This document shows positions 22,166-34,194 of a stretch of 64,000 nucleotides of DNA, one piece after another (position 1 is the stretch's first letter; each line of letters starts with the position of its first letter). This DNA is from Adiantum capillus-veneris. Lineage: Eukaryota; Streptophyta; Polypodiopsida; Polypodiales; Pteridaceae. The position numbers and the translations under genes were made by a program. The stretch is from the NCBI GenBank assembly GCA_014529385.2, contig CM043966.1, forward strand, positions 109,264,308 through 109,328,307. Direction: 5' to 3'. The notes beneath the pieces are model-generated. The model was given only the letters and a program-made list of their open reading frames with translations. It did not search any database and was not told where the DNA came from.

Positions 22166-24535
22166 GCTGCTTTGAAATGTATCGGCAGTGAGATCAAGCA
22201 AACACAATTATGAAAGAAAGAGAGAGAAGGGAGGGGGTGCTTGTTGCATTAATACCTTCTTACAAATATTCATGACCAATCAAAGTGAGATTAAATATTT
22301 GTTCAACATAGCTTGAGTAAATTACACCACAATACATGACAAGAAAAGCCACCCCAATCACTGTCTTAAGGCCAGGGGAGTCCTCTCCACCCTGTCACCC
22401 TCTTACAAAATGTGGGATTTATGGCTAAATTGATGACAACACCCAGAGACAAGCTATCAAGAACTAAAAAAAAAACACCAAGACACTTACACATCATTGT
22501 TGTCCATTACATCACCTTGGAAGAGAGACAAAGTATCCAAGCTTAGTCCAAATCCACCCTCCTTGATTCAGCAAATGTTGGGCTTACATTAGTAGGATAA
22601 ATGATAGATTTCCTACTCTCAATTGAATGATCACTCTCTCTTACAATGGCATAGAGTTCCCTTGCTAATCACCCCTAATACAACACATGCATATGCATAA
22701 GACAATGAGCTTCCACTCAAGAGATCCTTCTAGAGAGGTGGAGCTTGGCTTCTCAAGCTATATCATAGTGCTCTTGTTTATGGCTCCCCCTTTTGTGCTA
22801 GATAGCTACACCCTCCTTTTATAGCAATTTTGAGGGCTAGGGTTACTTCTCTAACCATGGTTCGGTTAGATTTTCAGCACTTATCTAATTTATTTTTGCT
22901 TGGAATTATCAAGAAGTTGGTGTGGATAGATGAAGAAGAGACGGAGGAGAGAAGTGGAGGTGATAGGACTTTTCATAGTAGGTTAGTGTTAGTAAATTAG
23001 TAGAGTTAGTATTTTTATTGATTTACAAATGGAACTGGATATTTACAATCGGAGTATCCAAGTAGGATACAAATAAGGAAGAAAAACTCTTAATACGTAA
23101 GAAAATATGGATTTCTTACAATGTTGATGCTCCAAGTTTCTTGAGTAGGGCCAATTTTGACGCTTGTTGAGGGTCCACTAGCTTTGACGGTACGTTTTTT
23201 CTCCACTCTTGACCTTCCTTGGGAGCCAAGGTAAGTGAACACGAGTAATCAATCACCATGATGTTGTCTTTCAAGAGAAGAGGCTGAATTTTGTGGTTTT
23301 TTGATAGAAATGGGTAATATGGATGAGGAAAAAATGAGACTAGGTGGTCAATTTTGGAATGGAAGTGTGTGTAGTAGACATGATTTCACCATGGTTTCTC
23401 TTATTCTTCAGGTTGAGAAGAAGGTGAGTAGGGTGCAGAGAGGAGTGGTGAGAGAGGTGGGGATGATGATTGGAGAAGTGTGTGTGAAAGAGGAAAATGA
23501 TAAAGTGGAAGAGGAAGTGTGGTTGCATAGCATGGGCAAACTGGGGTCCACCAATAAAATCATAGCTCACAGCTCGTAGCTCAAAAAAATATGAAAAAAA
23601 ATTAAGGTGAAAGTTCAGCCCACGAGATATAACTTTCGGTGTATCAGCTTTTCAAATTCAGGGAGCATGTGATCTTAGAAATTCAGCAATACCGACTGTA
23701 TTTTTCCACTGCACAAAGTCCTTGTGAGGTCCTTCTTTCGATGATTCTTTTGAATACTCCAAGAGTGAGCCTCCCATGGTGCATGCATGCATTCCACATA
23801 CCCTTGACCTATTTGGTAGGTCTATAATTGACGATATTGTTGAGATCATGATATAAGTGAATAGTACAACTAAGAAAATCAATTATTGAGGGGTTAAAAA
23901 AATATGTACATGTCAAATATAATAATATAGGTGGAAAAAATATAAAGGGTCAAAATAAATCTCTCTCATTATAAGTCTACCATAAAAAGATGAATATTTT
24001 TGGTGTTCTAATTTATGAGAGTAATAGAGAATAGATATCAGAAGGGAAAAAATCACAATAGTGAAAAAATTTACACATAAAATAAAATAGTTTTTTTGGA
24101 TTTTGTTGGAATGGATTTACACAAAAATAAGAGAAGCTTGCATGAAATTATTTTTATATGGAATAAAGAGTATGCAAAATGGTAAGAGAAAATATGGTAA
24201 TGGTGAGTCAATGTACATAGCATAAATAACACACCATAGGTAGAAAATATTTAATTAAATACCAAAATAATTATGGAAAATCCTTTTATTTGGCCCTATA
24301 TACAATGAAATATTTACACACAAATGGGCACATAATATAGCTATATATTTTTTATTTTTCTGGATCAACTAGCCTAGACTAGCTAATGAAGGTTTTTAAG
24401 AAGATATGGGAAAAGTCCGTAACTCACACACGCTACTGTACAGTGAAATGGTAGGGATAACCAATGTTTGAGTGATTTGATAGGGTGAGGTAGCTTACTA
24501 TGGTAATCATGGAAGCCAAAAAAACGCTATGATTA
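22063..24535 (-). mobile_element. G1 3' LTR, 2.47 kb (copy B)
   Basis: Aligns by eye with 31745-34194 over its length, with many small indels. In plus view it starts GCGTAAACA plus a long GA tract (22071-22160). Minus-strand TATAAAAGG is at 22815-22823. It ends near a CTATGATTA segment next to the purine tract. The ends do not give clean TG...CA dinucleotides, so boundaries are accurate to only a few bases. Confidence 0.8.
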
Positions 24536-24547
24536 GCCCTCCCCCAG
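24536..24547 (-). other. Polypurine tract of G1
   Basis: The minus strand reads CTGGGGGAGGGC directly before the 3' LTR, the expected plus-strand primer of a gypsy element. Confidence 0.75.
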
Positions 24548-24951
24548 GATGATGGTATATTCATGTACCATCATAGAGCATCTTTTCCAAAGAGAGTGCT
24601 TCAGAGTCCTTGACGAGATCTTCATTGTTTGGCCCTCGGAATTTTGGGCTGGAGTTATACTCATGCTTCATGTAACAATAATTACATTAGACAGCTGCCT
24701 TTGACAGAATCTTTGGAAGATCCTTTGTAGAAGGCGACTCAAATAGGGCTTCAAGCGATAACCATTTACCTTCCTAGATTTTCTTTTCCCATTCAAGTCC
24801 ATAAGTTGATAGTAACTTGAATTGAAAGCTTCTTAACTATGTATGTCCCCTGATCTAGTTTCAAACTTGCATCAAAACGATTATCGAGTCGATTGTCATA
24901 CCTTAGCATAAGATCTCCTTCATTGATGCCTTTGTCCTTCATTTTCTTTGG

Positions 24952-25520
24952 TCAAGATTTTCCTTCGTCTGTGTCTTTCCTCTTGTAGCACTCGTATGCT
25001 GCTTCTCTTTTCCACTCAAGCTCAGCTAAGGTAAGAAGTCGATCCATCCATGCTTCTTGATCATCTTGTGCTGCTTTGCCATGAAGTCGCATTGTTGGAA
25101 TGTTGAGCTCATTGGTTGTTAAAGCCTCTTGACCATAGACCAAGTGAAATGGTTGAACTCCGTGGCTTCCCTATATGTGGTTCGATACGCCCACAAGGCA
25201 CCATCCAAGAAGTCATCCCACAACTTTGTCGTGTCTTTCACCATCTTTCTAATGATGCCTGCAATGACACCATTAGCTTTATCTACCAAACCATTTGATT
25301 GGGAATAGTAGGGTGTACTATGACGATGTAGAATGTGAAGTTCTTCACAGACTTCTGTGAGCAAGCCCTTTCTAAACCACGGACCATTTTCAGAAACAAT
25401 CTCGAAAGGTGTGCCAAATCTACAACAAATGTGAGTGTAGACAAATTTGCTCACTGTCCTCTCATTATCTTTCCACACTTTGTGGTTCCACCCACCTATC
25501 ATATAGTCTACAGCCACTAA
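24952..25520 (-). pseudogene. gypsy integrase core and C-terminus (G1)
   Basis: The core shows CCRFGTPFEIVSENGPWF, then STPYYSQSNG, then KANGVIAGI, then LDGALWAYRTTYREATEF. The family normally has SDNGP for the second catalytic Asp; here it is SENG. The third residue falls in VDKANG where an E is usual, so the catalytic triad is altered. The C-terminal piece begins VYGQEALTTNELNIPT. A frame change separates the two pieces near 25130. Confidence 0.9.
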
Positions 25521-25663
25521 ATGTAGAGTTTACCATTTTTTTGTCCTAGCAGAGGACCCATAGCATCAATGCCCCCACTTTTCAAAGGTCCATTTGCAAG
25601 CACGATTGCCGTGGACCAAAAAACAATCTTCTATTCCCATTTACCTAACAATTGTGACAACTT

Positions 25664-25942
25664 TTACACCAATGTTGGACATCCACATGCAGACTTGGCC
25701 AAACATATCTGGCAAAAAACAATCTTCTCACAGTTAACTCTTGGGCAAAATGACCACAACATGCCTCTTCTATGCAAACCTTTTAGAATGTCTGGAATCT
25801 CCTTGATAGTTGGTACTCTTCTGCACACTTGATCCTTCCCTCTTTGATAGAGGGATACTTCTAGGAAGAGATACTCGCTTGCCTTCTTCATGAATCTCCT
25901 CTTCTGAGCCTTCGTGAAGTCTTGTGGAAACTCACGCTCCAA
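25664..25942 (-). pseudogene. gypsy integrase zinc-binding domain (G1)
   Basis: The frame has SLYQRGKDQVCRRVP, then LKGLHRRGM, then CQICLAKSACGC. This is the H2C2-type N-terminal region of a gypsy integrase, with a degraded second His. It is separated from the core (25119-25520) by about 140 bases with stops. Confidence 0.8.
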
Positions 25943-26046
25943 AATTTAGCTAATAATGGGAGTCAATGACTCCAATCCCTGGTATCTCGGTTGCTTGACA
26001 GTTGCTGCCACCATGATGACCTGCACTTCTTTCTCAACACATGTAA

Positions 26047-26508
26047 CTACTTGCTGTGCATGTAAATCGGCATCTTCATTCTGTTTCCTAGAATATGATA
26101 TAGCTGCACTTCTTCAAATTGATTAAACAATCTACGAATGGCATGAACTTTTGTCCTTAGGCTTGCATTCTTGCATGCCCAAATGCCTAAAATTTGCTTC
26201 ACGATGAAAAGTGCATCCCCTTTTACCATGAGACGTTGTATACCTTGGCCAATGCTATCTTTAAACCATGAAGTAGTGTGTCATATTCTGCTTCATTGTT
26301 GCTAGTTGAACCTGGTACTTTGACCTTCTCTTTCATGACTACCTCTCCACTTGGGTTGAGCAATACTAGCCCTCCCCTTGCTTTTCCTGTGGCTCGTCAA
26401 AAAAGCTCCATCAAAGAACAAGGTAAAAGCATCAAAAATACTTTTAGGTGGTGCAATGGTAGGGTCTTTACCTTAGGCACCTTAATTTCCTTCTCATGTA
26501 CCTTATAA
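26047..26508 (-). pseudogene. Second, plant-type RNase H domain (G1)
   Basis: The clearest block is KGDALFIVKQILGIWACKN plus FEEVQLYHI (26229-26080), the C-terminal half of an RNase H-like (RVT_3) module found between RT-RNase H and integrase in some plant gypsy elements. The N-terminal half, to about 26508, is recognisable only in fragments because of frame breaks. Confidence 0.7.
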
Positions 26509-26621
26509 GTGAGAATCCCTGCCAATTGTGCACCACACTATCTTCTACCATGAAAGAGTATTGAAACTCTTGCAATTCCATAATCCACTTCGAGATCCTA
26601 GTACTAAAATTCATTTGAGAA

Positions 26622-27637
26622 TTACAAAAGGTTTTGGTAGAAAGTAGATCTAAACTTTCTCACTGCAAACATGAGAGAAAGCATCATGAGTTCTGCCTCC
26701 GTGTAGCTTCTTTCTAAAGACTTCATGACCCAACTAGCAAAGTAGATGGGTCGCATCTTGGTACTGTGGGGATCTTGTTGTAATAAAATTGCACCAATCA
26801 TTTCCTTTCCAACACTAGAGCTAAACAAAGAATGTGTACTCCCAACAAGGAGGCATGAGTGTTGGTAGCTATGATAAAATGACTTTAATATTATAAAAAT
26901 ACTCTTCAAGATCATCAACCATGCAAATTCTACTTGTTGTGTCAACTTTGCAAAGGGTGAAGTAACTCCGAGGCTAAGTGAATGAAGCGTGACATATACT
27001 TCACCTTTTGAATGAACGAGATGACCTCTTGAGATTCTTGGGTGATGGGAGCTCAATAAGAGCCTTTGCCTTTGAAGGGTCCACCTCAATGCCTTTATAA
27101 AACCTTGTGACCAAGCAAGATCACTTCATCCTCACCTATGTGACACTTGTCGGGTTGAGTTGACCTCCCATGTCGTAGAGCTTCTTTAAAACCTTCTTCT
27201 ACCCTTTGTAGAGCAATGATTTTGAGCTATAAATGCAGAAATCATCAATGAACACCCTGATTGACTTTCCAAGAATGCTTGAAACACCATGTTCATGAAA
27301 CTTGGAAAGTTGTAGGATCATTTGTCAGGAAAAATGGCATAACTCTAAAAGCATAGCAACCCCAAGGAGTGATGAAGGTTGTTTTTAACTGATCTTCCAA
27401 TGTGATACTATTTGAAAGTAACCTGAGTAGCCATCACACACAGTGTACTTCTCATGACCAGCTACCTCATTTAGTATCTCATCCTGAAATGGGAGGGAAA
27501 GTGATCTCTTTTTGTTGCCCATTGAGTGGACGGTAATCCACACACACCCCCACCACTTGCCATTTTTTTTAGGAGTGACAACAACGGAGAGACCCACTCT
27601 GATTCTCCACTGATAAATGAAACCTGCTGCTAGAAGC
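26622..27637 (-). pseudogene. gypsy reverse transcriptase and RNase H (G1), main part
   Basis: The RT segment 27385-27637 has GLSVVVTPKKNGKWWG and VCDGYSGYFQI, matching the gypsy VVPKKNGKWR and LDGYSGYNQI blocks. 27090-27380 is the palm in pieces with several stops. The RNase H segment 26622-27089 has GAILLQQD, RPIYFASWVMK and ERSYTEAELMMLSL. The YVDD-like site lies in a damaged stretch near 27250. The domain is interrupted upstream by the insertion at 27638-29198. Confidence 0.85.
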
Positions 27638-29198
27638 GTCATAATAATCAATATCTAATTCTCCTAAATGATTTTCTCATATTAAACTGATCATTTTAAT
27701 GTGGGGAAGTGCCCAGGGAGAAAAGGCTAGAATATTGTTAAGCTAGCAACCGGCCACAGTAGGGATCCAAAAGAGGGAAAATAGGGATCCAAAGGGGGGG
27801 CCATCTGCAAAAGAGCCCTGTGCAACAATGGGCTAAAAAGACCCAAGGTTCAACCCATTAAGACTTCCAAAATGCTAAGTTCCAAAATTCAAAGGTTGTG
27901 TCCAAAGGGTTAAAGCTTAGGGGAATTGGATGCTTTGTGTGCTCTCCAAAGTCAACACATATCCCTACATGGGAGGGGGCGAGCCCTTCTTCTAGGGGAT
28001 GAGAGAGAAAGCCACACACACACACACAGACTCCCTTACACAAAGGAATGAGGACACATGTCAGCTCCCTAGGCCAGATCCCACAAGGTGTGCCCAGTTT
28101 CTATTGGATGACCCTGAAGTGGACCAATGAGAATTAAGCTAGAGTAAATCTAGTTTAATTAATTTAAAAACATTAATAAAAAACCAATGAGAATTAAGTC
28201 TCCTAGAAGACTATTGGGCAGTCTCACAAGGGGTCCAATGAGCATTCAGGACCCAATGGCCAGTGCCTGATTCCTATTGGCCAGGAGGCAAAGGGGTCCA
28301 ATGAGAGTTTAGTTTATTTATTTAATTACCTAAAGCTCTCACAAAAGGAAAAGGGGACACATGTCAGAAGGCTATCACTTATGCTGCTTAATGGTCATTG
28401 CTTGACTTAGGGAGGCCAATGAGGTTGGAGCAAGAGCAAATAGCAAGAGGCTCGCCAAGAGAGAGAGGGGCTGATTTTTTGCAAGGCATTATCACACACA
28501 CACTCCACAGAATATCATGTGTGAAGAAAGAGAAGACTATCTCTTCCCAAGCTTTAATGGAAGCTCATCACCTACTCCAAGCTTGTGAGATAGAAGCCTA
28601 CATCAACACACACTTGGCATGTGGATGCAAATCCAACCAAGTCCAAGCTTCAGTGCATGCTCATCTCCTCTACCAAGCTAATTACTAAGCTAAAGCTATG
28701 CTAATATGAGTGATTATGTGAGGAGATGTACATCTTTCTCGTAAGATACTCCTTCTTCCTCTCAACTACTCTCATACCCTGCTAGCTCTCACCATCTTCA
28801 AAGGTGTGTGAGTCTTGGGTCTGAGAACGGGGATAATTAAAGTTGTGTTTTTAAGTGTTTTGCTTAGTGCATAAAGCTTTCATCTTCATTGCACTAGCTA
28901 GTCATAAAGGAACACAAAGAATTGTATTGTACAATGTCTCTCTTGATGGGAAAACCATAATACAAAGCCTTTTGGAGGGGGACCAGCCCATGCAAATCCG
29001 GTCCTCAACTATTGTCAATAGCTTAATTCCTCTCTCTTTTGAAAGTATTGTTGATGCTATCTAACTAGGTTAATGCTTTTTGTTGCTCCCTTCACCCAAG
29101 CACTCTTGTAATTCTCATTAGGATCTATTCTAATGAAATGCCCACTATGTTCATGCTAATTTCCGCTACACATAAGTTTTTAGACCATTAAATGTTAC
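27638..29198. mobile_element. 1.56-kb insertion in RT, flanked by AGAAGC duplication (probable solo LTR)
   Basis: The gypsy RT reading runs into this segment on both sides, and the six bases AGAAGC occur immediately before (27632-27637) and after (29199-29204). Removing the segment and one AGAAGC copy restores a continuous RT frame at that point. No pol or gag is inside. It has a (CA)n tract at 28013, repeated CAATGAGAATTAAG blocks (28126 and 28186) and no TIRs, so a solo LTR is the best guess. The open frame 28398-28688 is unassigned. Confidence 0.75.
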
Positions 29199-29500
29199 AG
29201 AAGCTTTCTTACCTCCTTGAGTAAAGCCTGCTCCTTGATGACTCCTAGCCTTCGTAGCTTCTGAGCCTTAGGTTGCCTCTCGCTTCAGTTCAATTTTGTG
29301 TTGAATAGCATCTACTCCATGCACATCGGTGTAGTCTTTAGCAAAAAGCCTAGGAAATTTCCTTAGCACACATTTGAACTCCTCTCTTTCGTCCTTTGTA
29401 AGTGTTGTAGACAACATACCTTCTAACATTTCTTCATCTTGCACATTTTCGTTCTCTTGGGAACCTACCTCTTCCAAACCTGGGCAATAGGTCTCTTGGT
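29199..29500 (-). pseudogene. gypsy RT N-terminal approach (G1)
   Basis: The frame 29268-29477 contains LRKFPRLFAKDYTDVHGVD and QHKIELKREA, the segment that precedes gypsy RT. After a frameshift near 29268 it continues QKLRRLGVIKEQALLKEV up to the insertion at 29198. Confidence 0.85.
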
Positions 29501-30170
29501 TGTTTGGATTAAACCTTACCCCCCCATGACTTCGATGGAAGACTCTCTTCAGTAATGCTGCCGCTACTTTCTCCTTCTAAATGCTATCGGTCCCTGTCTT
29601 CCTCCGTCTCACTTTGAGATGATTCTTCATGGAGCTCCTCTTGCGTTGCTCCTTCATGTCTTGAAATTTTCAGAATGTGCAATTTTTACAACAGGAACAC
29701 TCTCTTTTATCCTTCTCGTAGTGCCAACTGTCTTCGTTAAATCCCTCCTAACTTGTGGGACATAATGCAAAAACCGAGCCATGAGATATCAGGACCCTTA
29801 CCTCTCATGTCTTTCAATAGGTTGTATGGAGCCATACCATGTCCAAGAGGGAAGTCTTGGAGATTGATATGACGTTTGAGTCCTCTTAGCTTCCTTGGTA
29901 TCCTTTGCCTTCTTGCCTCGTCCATGGTCACTCTGTGATGTGACACCTCTCTCTCTTTACCTTTTCCTCAGCCACTTAATGCCATTTGCTTCCATGTCAA
30001 CTTCATTTGAGTTTGTCACCTCTACCACATGCACATTTGGATCTGGCAAAGGTGGAACTCTTCTACCCCTTGTGGGATGGTCCTGGTCCATTTGGTCTTT
30101 GTAGAAGCCTTGGTTGTTGACCATTTCCTTCACCTGCATTCATTTCTGGGTAATTCAAGTTAGCTGCTCC
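29500..30170 (-). pseudogene. Degraded gag-pol linker/protease region (G1)
   Basis: This stretch lies between the zinc knuckle and RT, where gypsy elements encode the aspartic protease. It is full of stops. I find no D-S/T-G motif, only short Lys/Arg-rich fragments. Its identity rests on position alone. Confidence 0.45.
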
Positions 30171-30173
30171 CCA

Positions 30174-30952
30174 TGGGCCAAGGACAATTATACATCCCAT
30201 GTCCAGACTCTCCGCAATTCCAACATTGCAAGACTCTCCTAGGTCGTGGATCTCGCTCTTAAACTTCTTTGCTTGTCCTTTGGACCTACAACTTGTGCAA
30301 GGTGAATTGCAAGCTGCTTAAAGATTCATTTAACTTCTCAATCACTTTGTCGTTACCTCAGAAGCTCCCCTAATGTTGATGCTTGTGACTTACCTTTGGG
30401 TCTAAACCTTCTATTGGAACCTCCCCCCTATGCACTTGAGTTTCCTATATTTCTCAGCAGCCCTAGTTTTAGCTGCATCAAAGGTAGCAGGTGCACCGGC
30501 CTCAAACTTTTACCTTAAGGTCACGAAAGCGTCCGAATATGAACCTCTCCTTCTTTAGAAATTCAGCACCATCACGAGGGTTAGCAACATTTCGTATCCA
30601 TAGGCCCAAAGACGTAGAAACTCTTGCTTGTACAAGTAGTAGTCGTCTAAGTCTTTTTGCTTATGAGAAACAATGTCTTGCCATAGTTTTTGAGTGTTTT
30701 GGGGATCAAAGAAGTATCTCTTGAAATGATTCACCACTTCGTGTAATTCCCTTTAACTTCCTCAGGCAACGAGTCAAACCAAGTGCTAGCATCTTTCCTA
30801 AGGACCACTTCAAACATCTCTACGCGTTCTTGATCAGTTACTATCCTCTTGATACGACAAGACATCTTGAAATTTGCTAAAAATAATTCTGCATCCTCTC
30901 CAGGCTCTCCAAAAAAGAGAGGATATCCAGACATTTGGCGTTGGGCCTCCAT
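30174..30952 (-). pseudogene. gypsy gag with zinc knuckle (G1)
   Basis: It starts MEAQRQMSGYPLFFGEPGED (30952). The capsid part has ASTWFDSLPEEVKGNY, then NHFKRYFFDPQN and YKQEFLRLWAYG (30555-30737). A CX2CX4HX4C knuckle reads CWNCGESGHGMYNC at about 30180-30230. At least two frameshifts (near 30735 and 30555) and several stops occur between capsid and knuckle. Confidence 0.85.
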
Positions 30953-31744
30953 TGAATCAGTTTTAAGGTGACAACACGTTTTTGTTTGTTTGTTTTTTTT
31001 TTTAATAAAGATTTAACACAGTAATATTTCTAAATTGCAATCTATTCTACAAAAAAATAAAAATATTCACATCAAATGACCTATGATAATCAATAAGAGG
31101 CAGGATGACAGGGTTTAGTGATGCCAGAATTTCTCCTACTCTTTGGGCCCCAAACATGAACACCATACATTGTTGAAAGTGGATCTTCCTACGAATTGCA
31201 ACGTTTATTCTAATGTGTGGAGTGAAATGGAAGAAAAACCTCTATTCCTGGGCCATTATCCATGGTCTATGCATGACCTAATGCTTAAAACAAAACAAAA
31301 ATATAGACGTCCAAACTAAGGTCGTACCTAATGAGAGGCAAAATAAAGGGATTTACTCATGCGTTTATCTCTGCCAACCTAAGAGGACCTAAAATTTTAT
31401 GAATATACGTTGAAATTGCAACTTAGTACTAACATTTAGTGTACCTTTTGCCTTGCAATGGGAATGAAAGGATCATATAGATTCTCCTAATTCATGCAAC
31501 CTACTTGACTATGCTAAAGGTTGAACCTACACAAAAAGAACACAAGCCGTCATCAGTGGGCACCAATTTGAGGGCGGTCCAGGGCAGGCAACAAGAAGAG
31601 TGGCCTCTAAGCAATCTTCTAGGCTCCCTGCTGCTCAATTGGATGTGGGGTTGGGTTGGAAAAACAACAACACACACACACAAACCCGCAACCTAACCCT
31701 ATAGAATTTGGGGGCACCACCTAGTTTTGGATGCGAACTAGGAC

Positions 31745-31751
31745 GCGTAAA

Positions 31752-31806
<55 letters not shown>

Positions 31807-34194
31807 CTCAAGCTGCTTTGAAATGTATCATCCGTGAGATCAAGCAAAGACAATTATGTAAGAAAGAGAGAGAGGGGGGGGGAGGTGCTTTGCTGCATTA
31901 ATACCTTCTTACAAATCTGTCATGACCAATCAAAGTGAGATTAGTATTTGTTCAACATAGTTTGAGTAAATTACTCCACAACACATCACAAGAAAACCAC
32001 CCCATCACTATCTTAAGGCCAGGGGATCCTCTCCACCGTGTCGCCCTCTTACAATATGTGGGATTTATGCTAAATTGATGACAACACCGAGAGACAAGCT
32101 ATCAAGAACTAAAAAAAAAAAAAAAAAACAAAGACACTTACACATCATTGTTGTCCATTACTTCACGTTGGAAAGAGACAAAGTATCCAAGCTTAGTCCA
32201 AATCCACCCTCCTTGATTCAGCAAATGTTGGGCTTACACTAGTAGGATAAATGATAGATTTCCTACTCTCAATTGAATGATCACTCTCTCTTACAATGGC
32301 ATAGAGTTCCTTACTAATCACCCCTAATACAACACATGCATATGCATAAGACAATGAGCTTCCACTCAAGAGCTTCTTCTAGAGAGGTTGAGCTTGTCTT
32401 CTCAAGCTATATCATAGTGCTCTTGCTTATGGCTCCCCCTTTTGTGCTAGCTACACCTCCTTTTATAGCAATTTTGAGGGCTAGGGTTACTCCTCTAACC
32501 ATGGTTGGGTTAGATTTTCAACACTTATCTAATTTCTTTTGCTTGGAATTATCAAGAAGTTGGTGTGGATAGATGAAGAAGAGAGTGAGGAGAGAAGTGA
32601 GGTGATAGACTTTTCATAGTAGGTTAGTGTTAGTAAATTAATAGAGGTAGTATTTTTATTGATTTACAATTGGAATTGGATATTTACAATGGGAGTATCC
32701 AAGTAGGATACAACTAAGGAAGAAAAAACCTCTTAATAGGTAAGAAAATATGGATTTCTTACAATGTTGATGCTCCAAGTGTCTTGAGTAGGGCCAATTT
32801 TGACGCTTGTTGACGGTCCACTAGCTCTGACGGTACGTTTTTTCTCCACACTTGACCTTCCTGGGAGCCAAGGTAATTGAACATGAGTAATCAATCACCC
32901 ATGACGCTGTCTTTCAAGAGAAGAGGCTGAGATTTATGGTTTTTTGATAGATATGGGTAATATGGATGAGAAAAATAAGACTAGGTGGTCAATTTTGGAA
33001 TGGAAGTGTGTGTAGGAGACATGAGTTCACCATGGTTTCTCTTATTCTTCAAGGTTGAGAAGAAGGTGAGTAGTGTGCAGAGAGAGGTGGTGAGAGAGGT
33101 GGGATGATGAGTGGAGAAGTGTGTGTGAAAGAGGAAAATGATAAAGTGGAAGAGTGAGTGTGGCTACATAGCATGGGCAAAATGGGGTCCACCAATAAAA
33201 TCATAGCTCATAGCTCGTAGCTCAAAAAAATAGAAAACATTTGAGTGAAAGTTCAGCCCACGAGATACAACTTTCGGTTGTATCAGCTTTTCAAATTCGG
33301 GGAGCATGTGATCTTTAAAAATTCAGCAAAACCGACTGTTTTTTTCCACTGCACAAAGTCCTTGTGAGGTCCTTCTTTGGATGATTCTTTTGAATACCAC
33401 CAAGAGTGAGCCTCCCATGGTGCATGCATGCATTCCACATACTCTTAACCTTATTTGGTAGGTCTATAATTGAAGATATTGTTGAGATCATGATATAAGT
33501 TAATAGTACAACTAAGAAAAACTAATATTGAGGGGTGTATAAAAAATATGTACATGTCAAATATAAATAATATAGGGGAAAAAATATAAAGGGGTCAAAA
33601 TAAATCTCTCTCATTATAAGTCTACCATAAAAAGATGAATATTTTTTGTATTCTAATTTATGAGTAATAGAGAATAGATATAGGAAGGAAAAAAATCACA
33701 TAGTGAAAAAATATAACATTAAACAAAACTAGTTTTTTGGATTTTTGTTGGATTAGTTACACAAAAAATAAGAGAAGCTTGCGTGAAATTATTTTTATAT
33801 GAATAAAAGTATGCAAAATGTTTAGAAAAAATATGGTATGTTGAGTCACTGTACATAGCATAAATAACACACCATAGGTAGAAATATTTAAAAAAATACC
33901 AAAATAATTATGAAAAATCCTTTATTTAAGCCCTATATACAATGAAATATTTACACACAAATGGGCCATAATATAATTAAATTTTATTTTTTTTATATTT
34001 TCTTTTTTTTTTGGCTCACAAACCTAGTGACTAGCTAATTGAGGGTTTTTAAGAAGATATTCGAAAAGTCCCTAACTCACGCACGCCTATGTACAGTGAA
34101 ATGGTAAGGATAACCAAAATGTTTGAGTGATTTGATAGGTTGAGGTAGCTTACTATGGCAATTATGGAAAGCCAAAAAAAAACGGCTATCATTA
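31745..34194 (-). mobile_element. G1 5' LTR, 2.45 kb (copy C)
   Basis: Collinear with copy B, including the GA tract (31756-31804), the TATA at 32459-32467 and the terminal CTATCATTA. On its inner side the minus strand continues into a leader shared with 1933-2096. The outer side directly adjoins CACTA transposase coding sequence at 34195. Confidence 0.8.

Larger units (their letters stand above)
22063..34194 (-). mobile_element. Ty3/gypsy element G1, two LTRs, nearly full length but dead
   Basis: Minus-strand order: 5' LTR 34194-31745, leader, gag (about 30950-30100), RT, RNase H, integrase (to 24952), purine tract, 3' LTR 24535-22063. RT-RNase H-integrase order and domain types are gypsy. 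The element is about 12.1 kb including a 1.56-kb insertion. No matching 5-bp target duplication was found at the outer ends (left flank CGACA, right flank TGCAT), which suggests rearrangement after insertion. Confidence 0.85.

Noticed and set aside
23301-23579. Protein-coding gene suggested by similar frames in the three G1 LTRs
   Set aside because: The similarity follows from repeat homology. Frames are interrupted differently in each copy and lie on opposite sense to the element or within its LTR.
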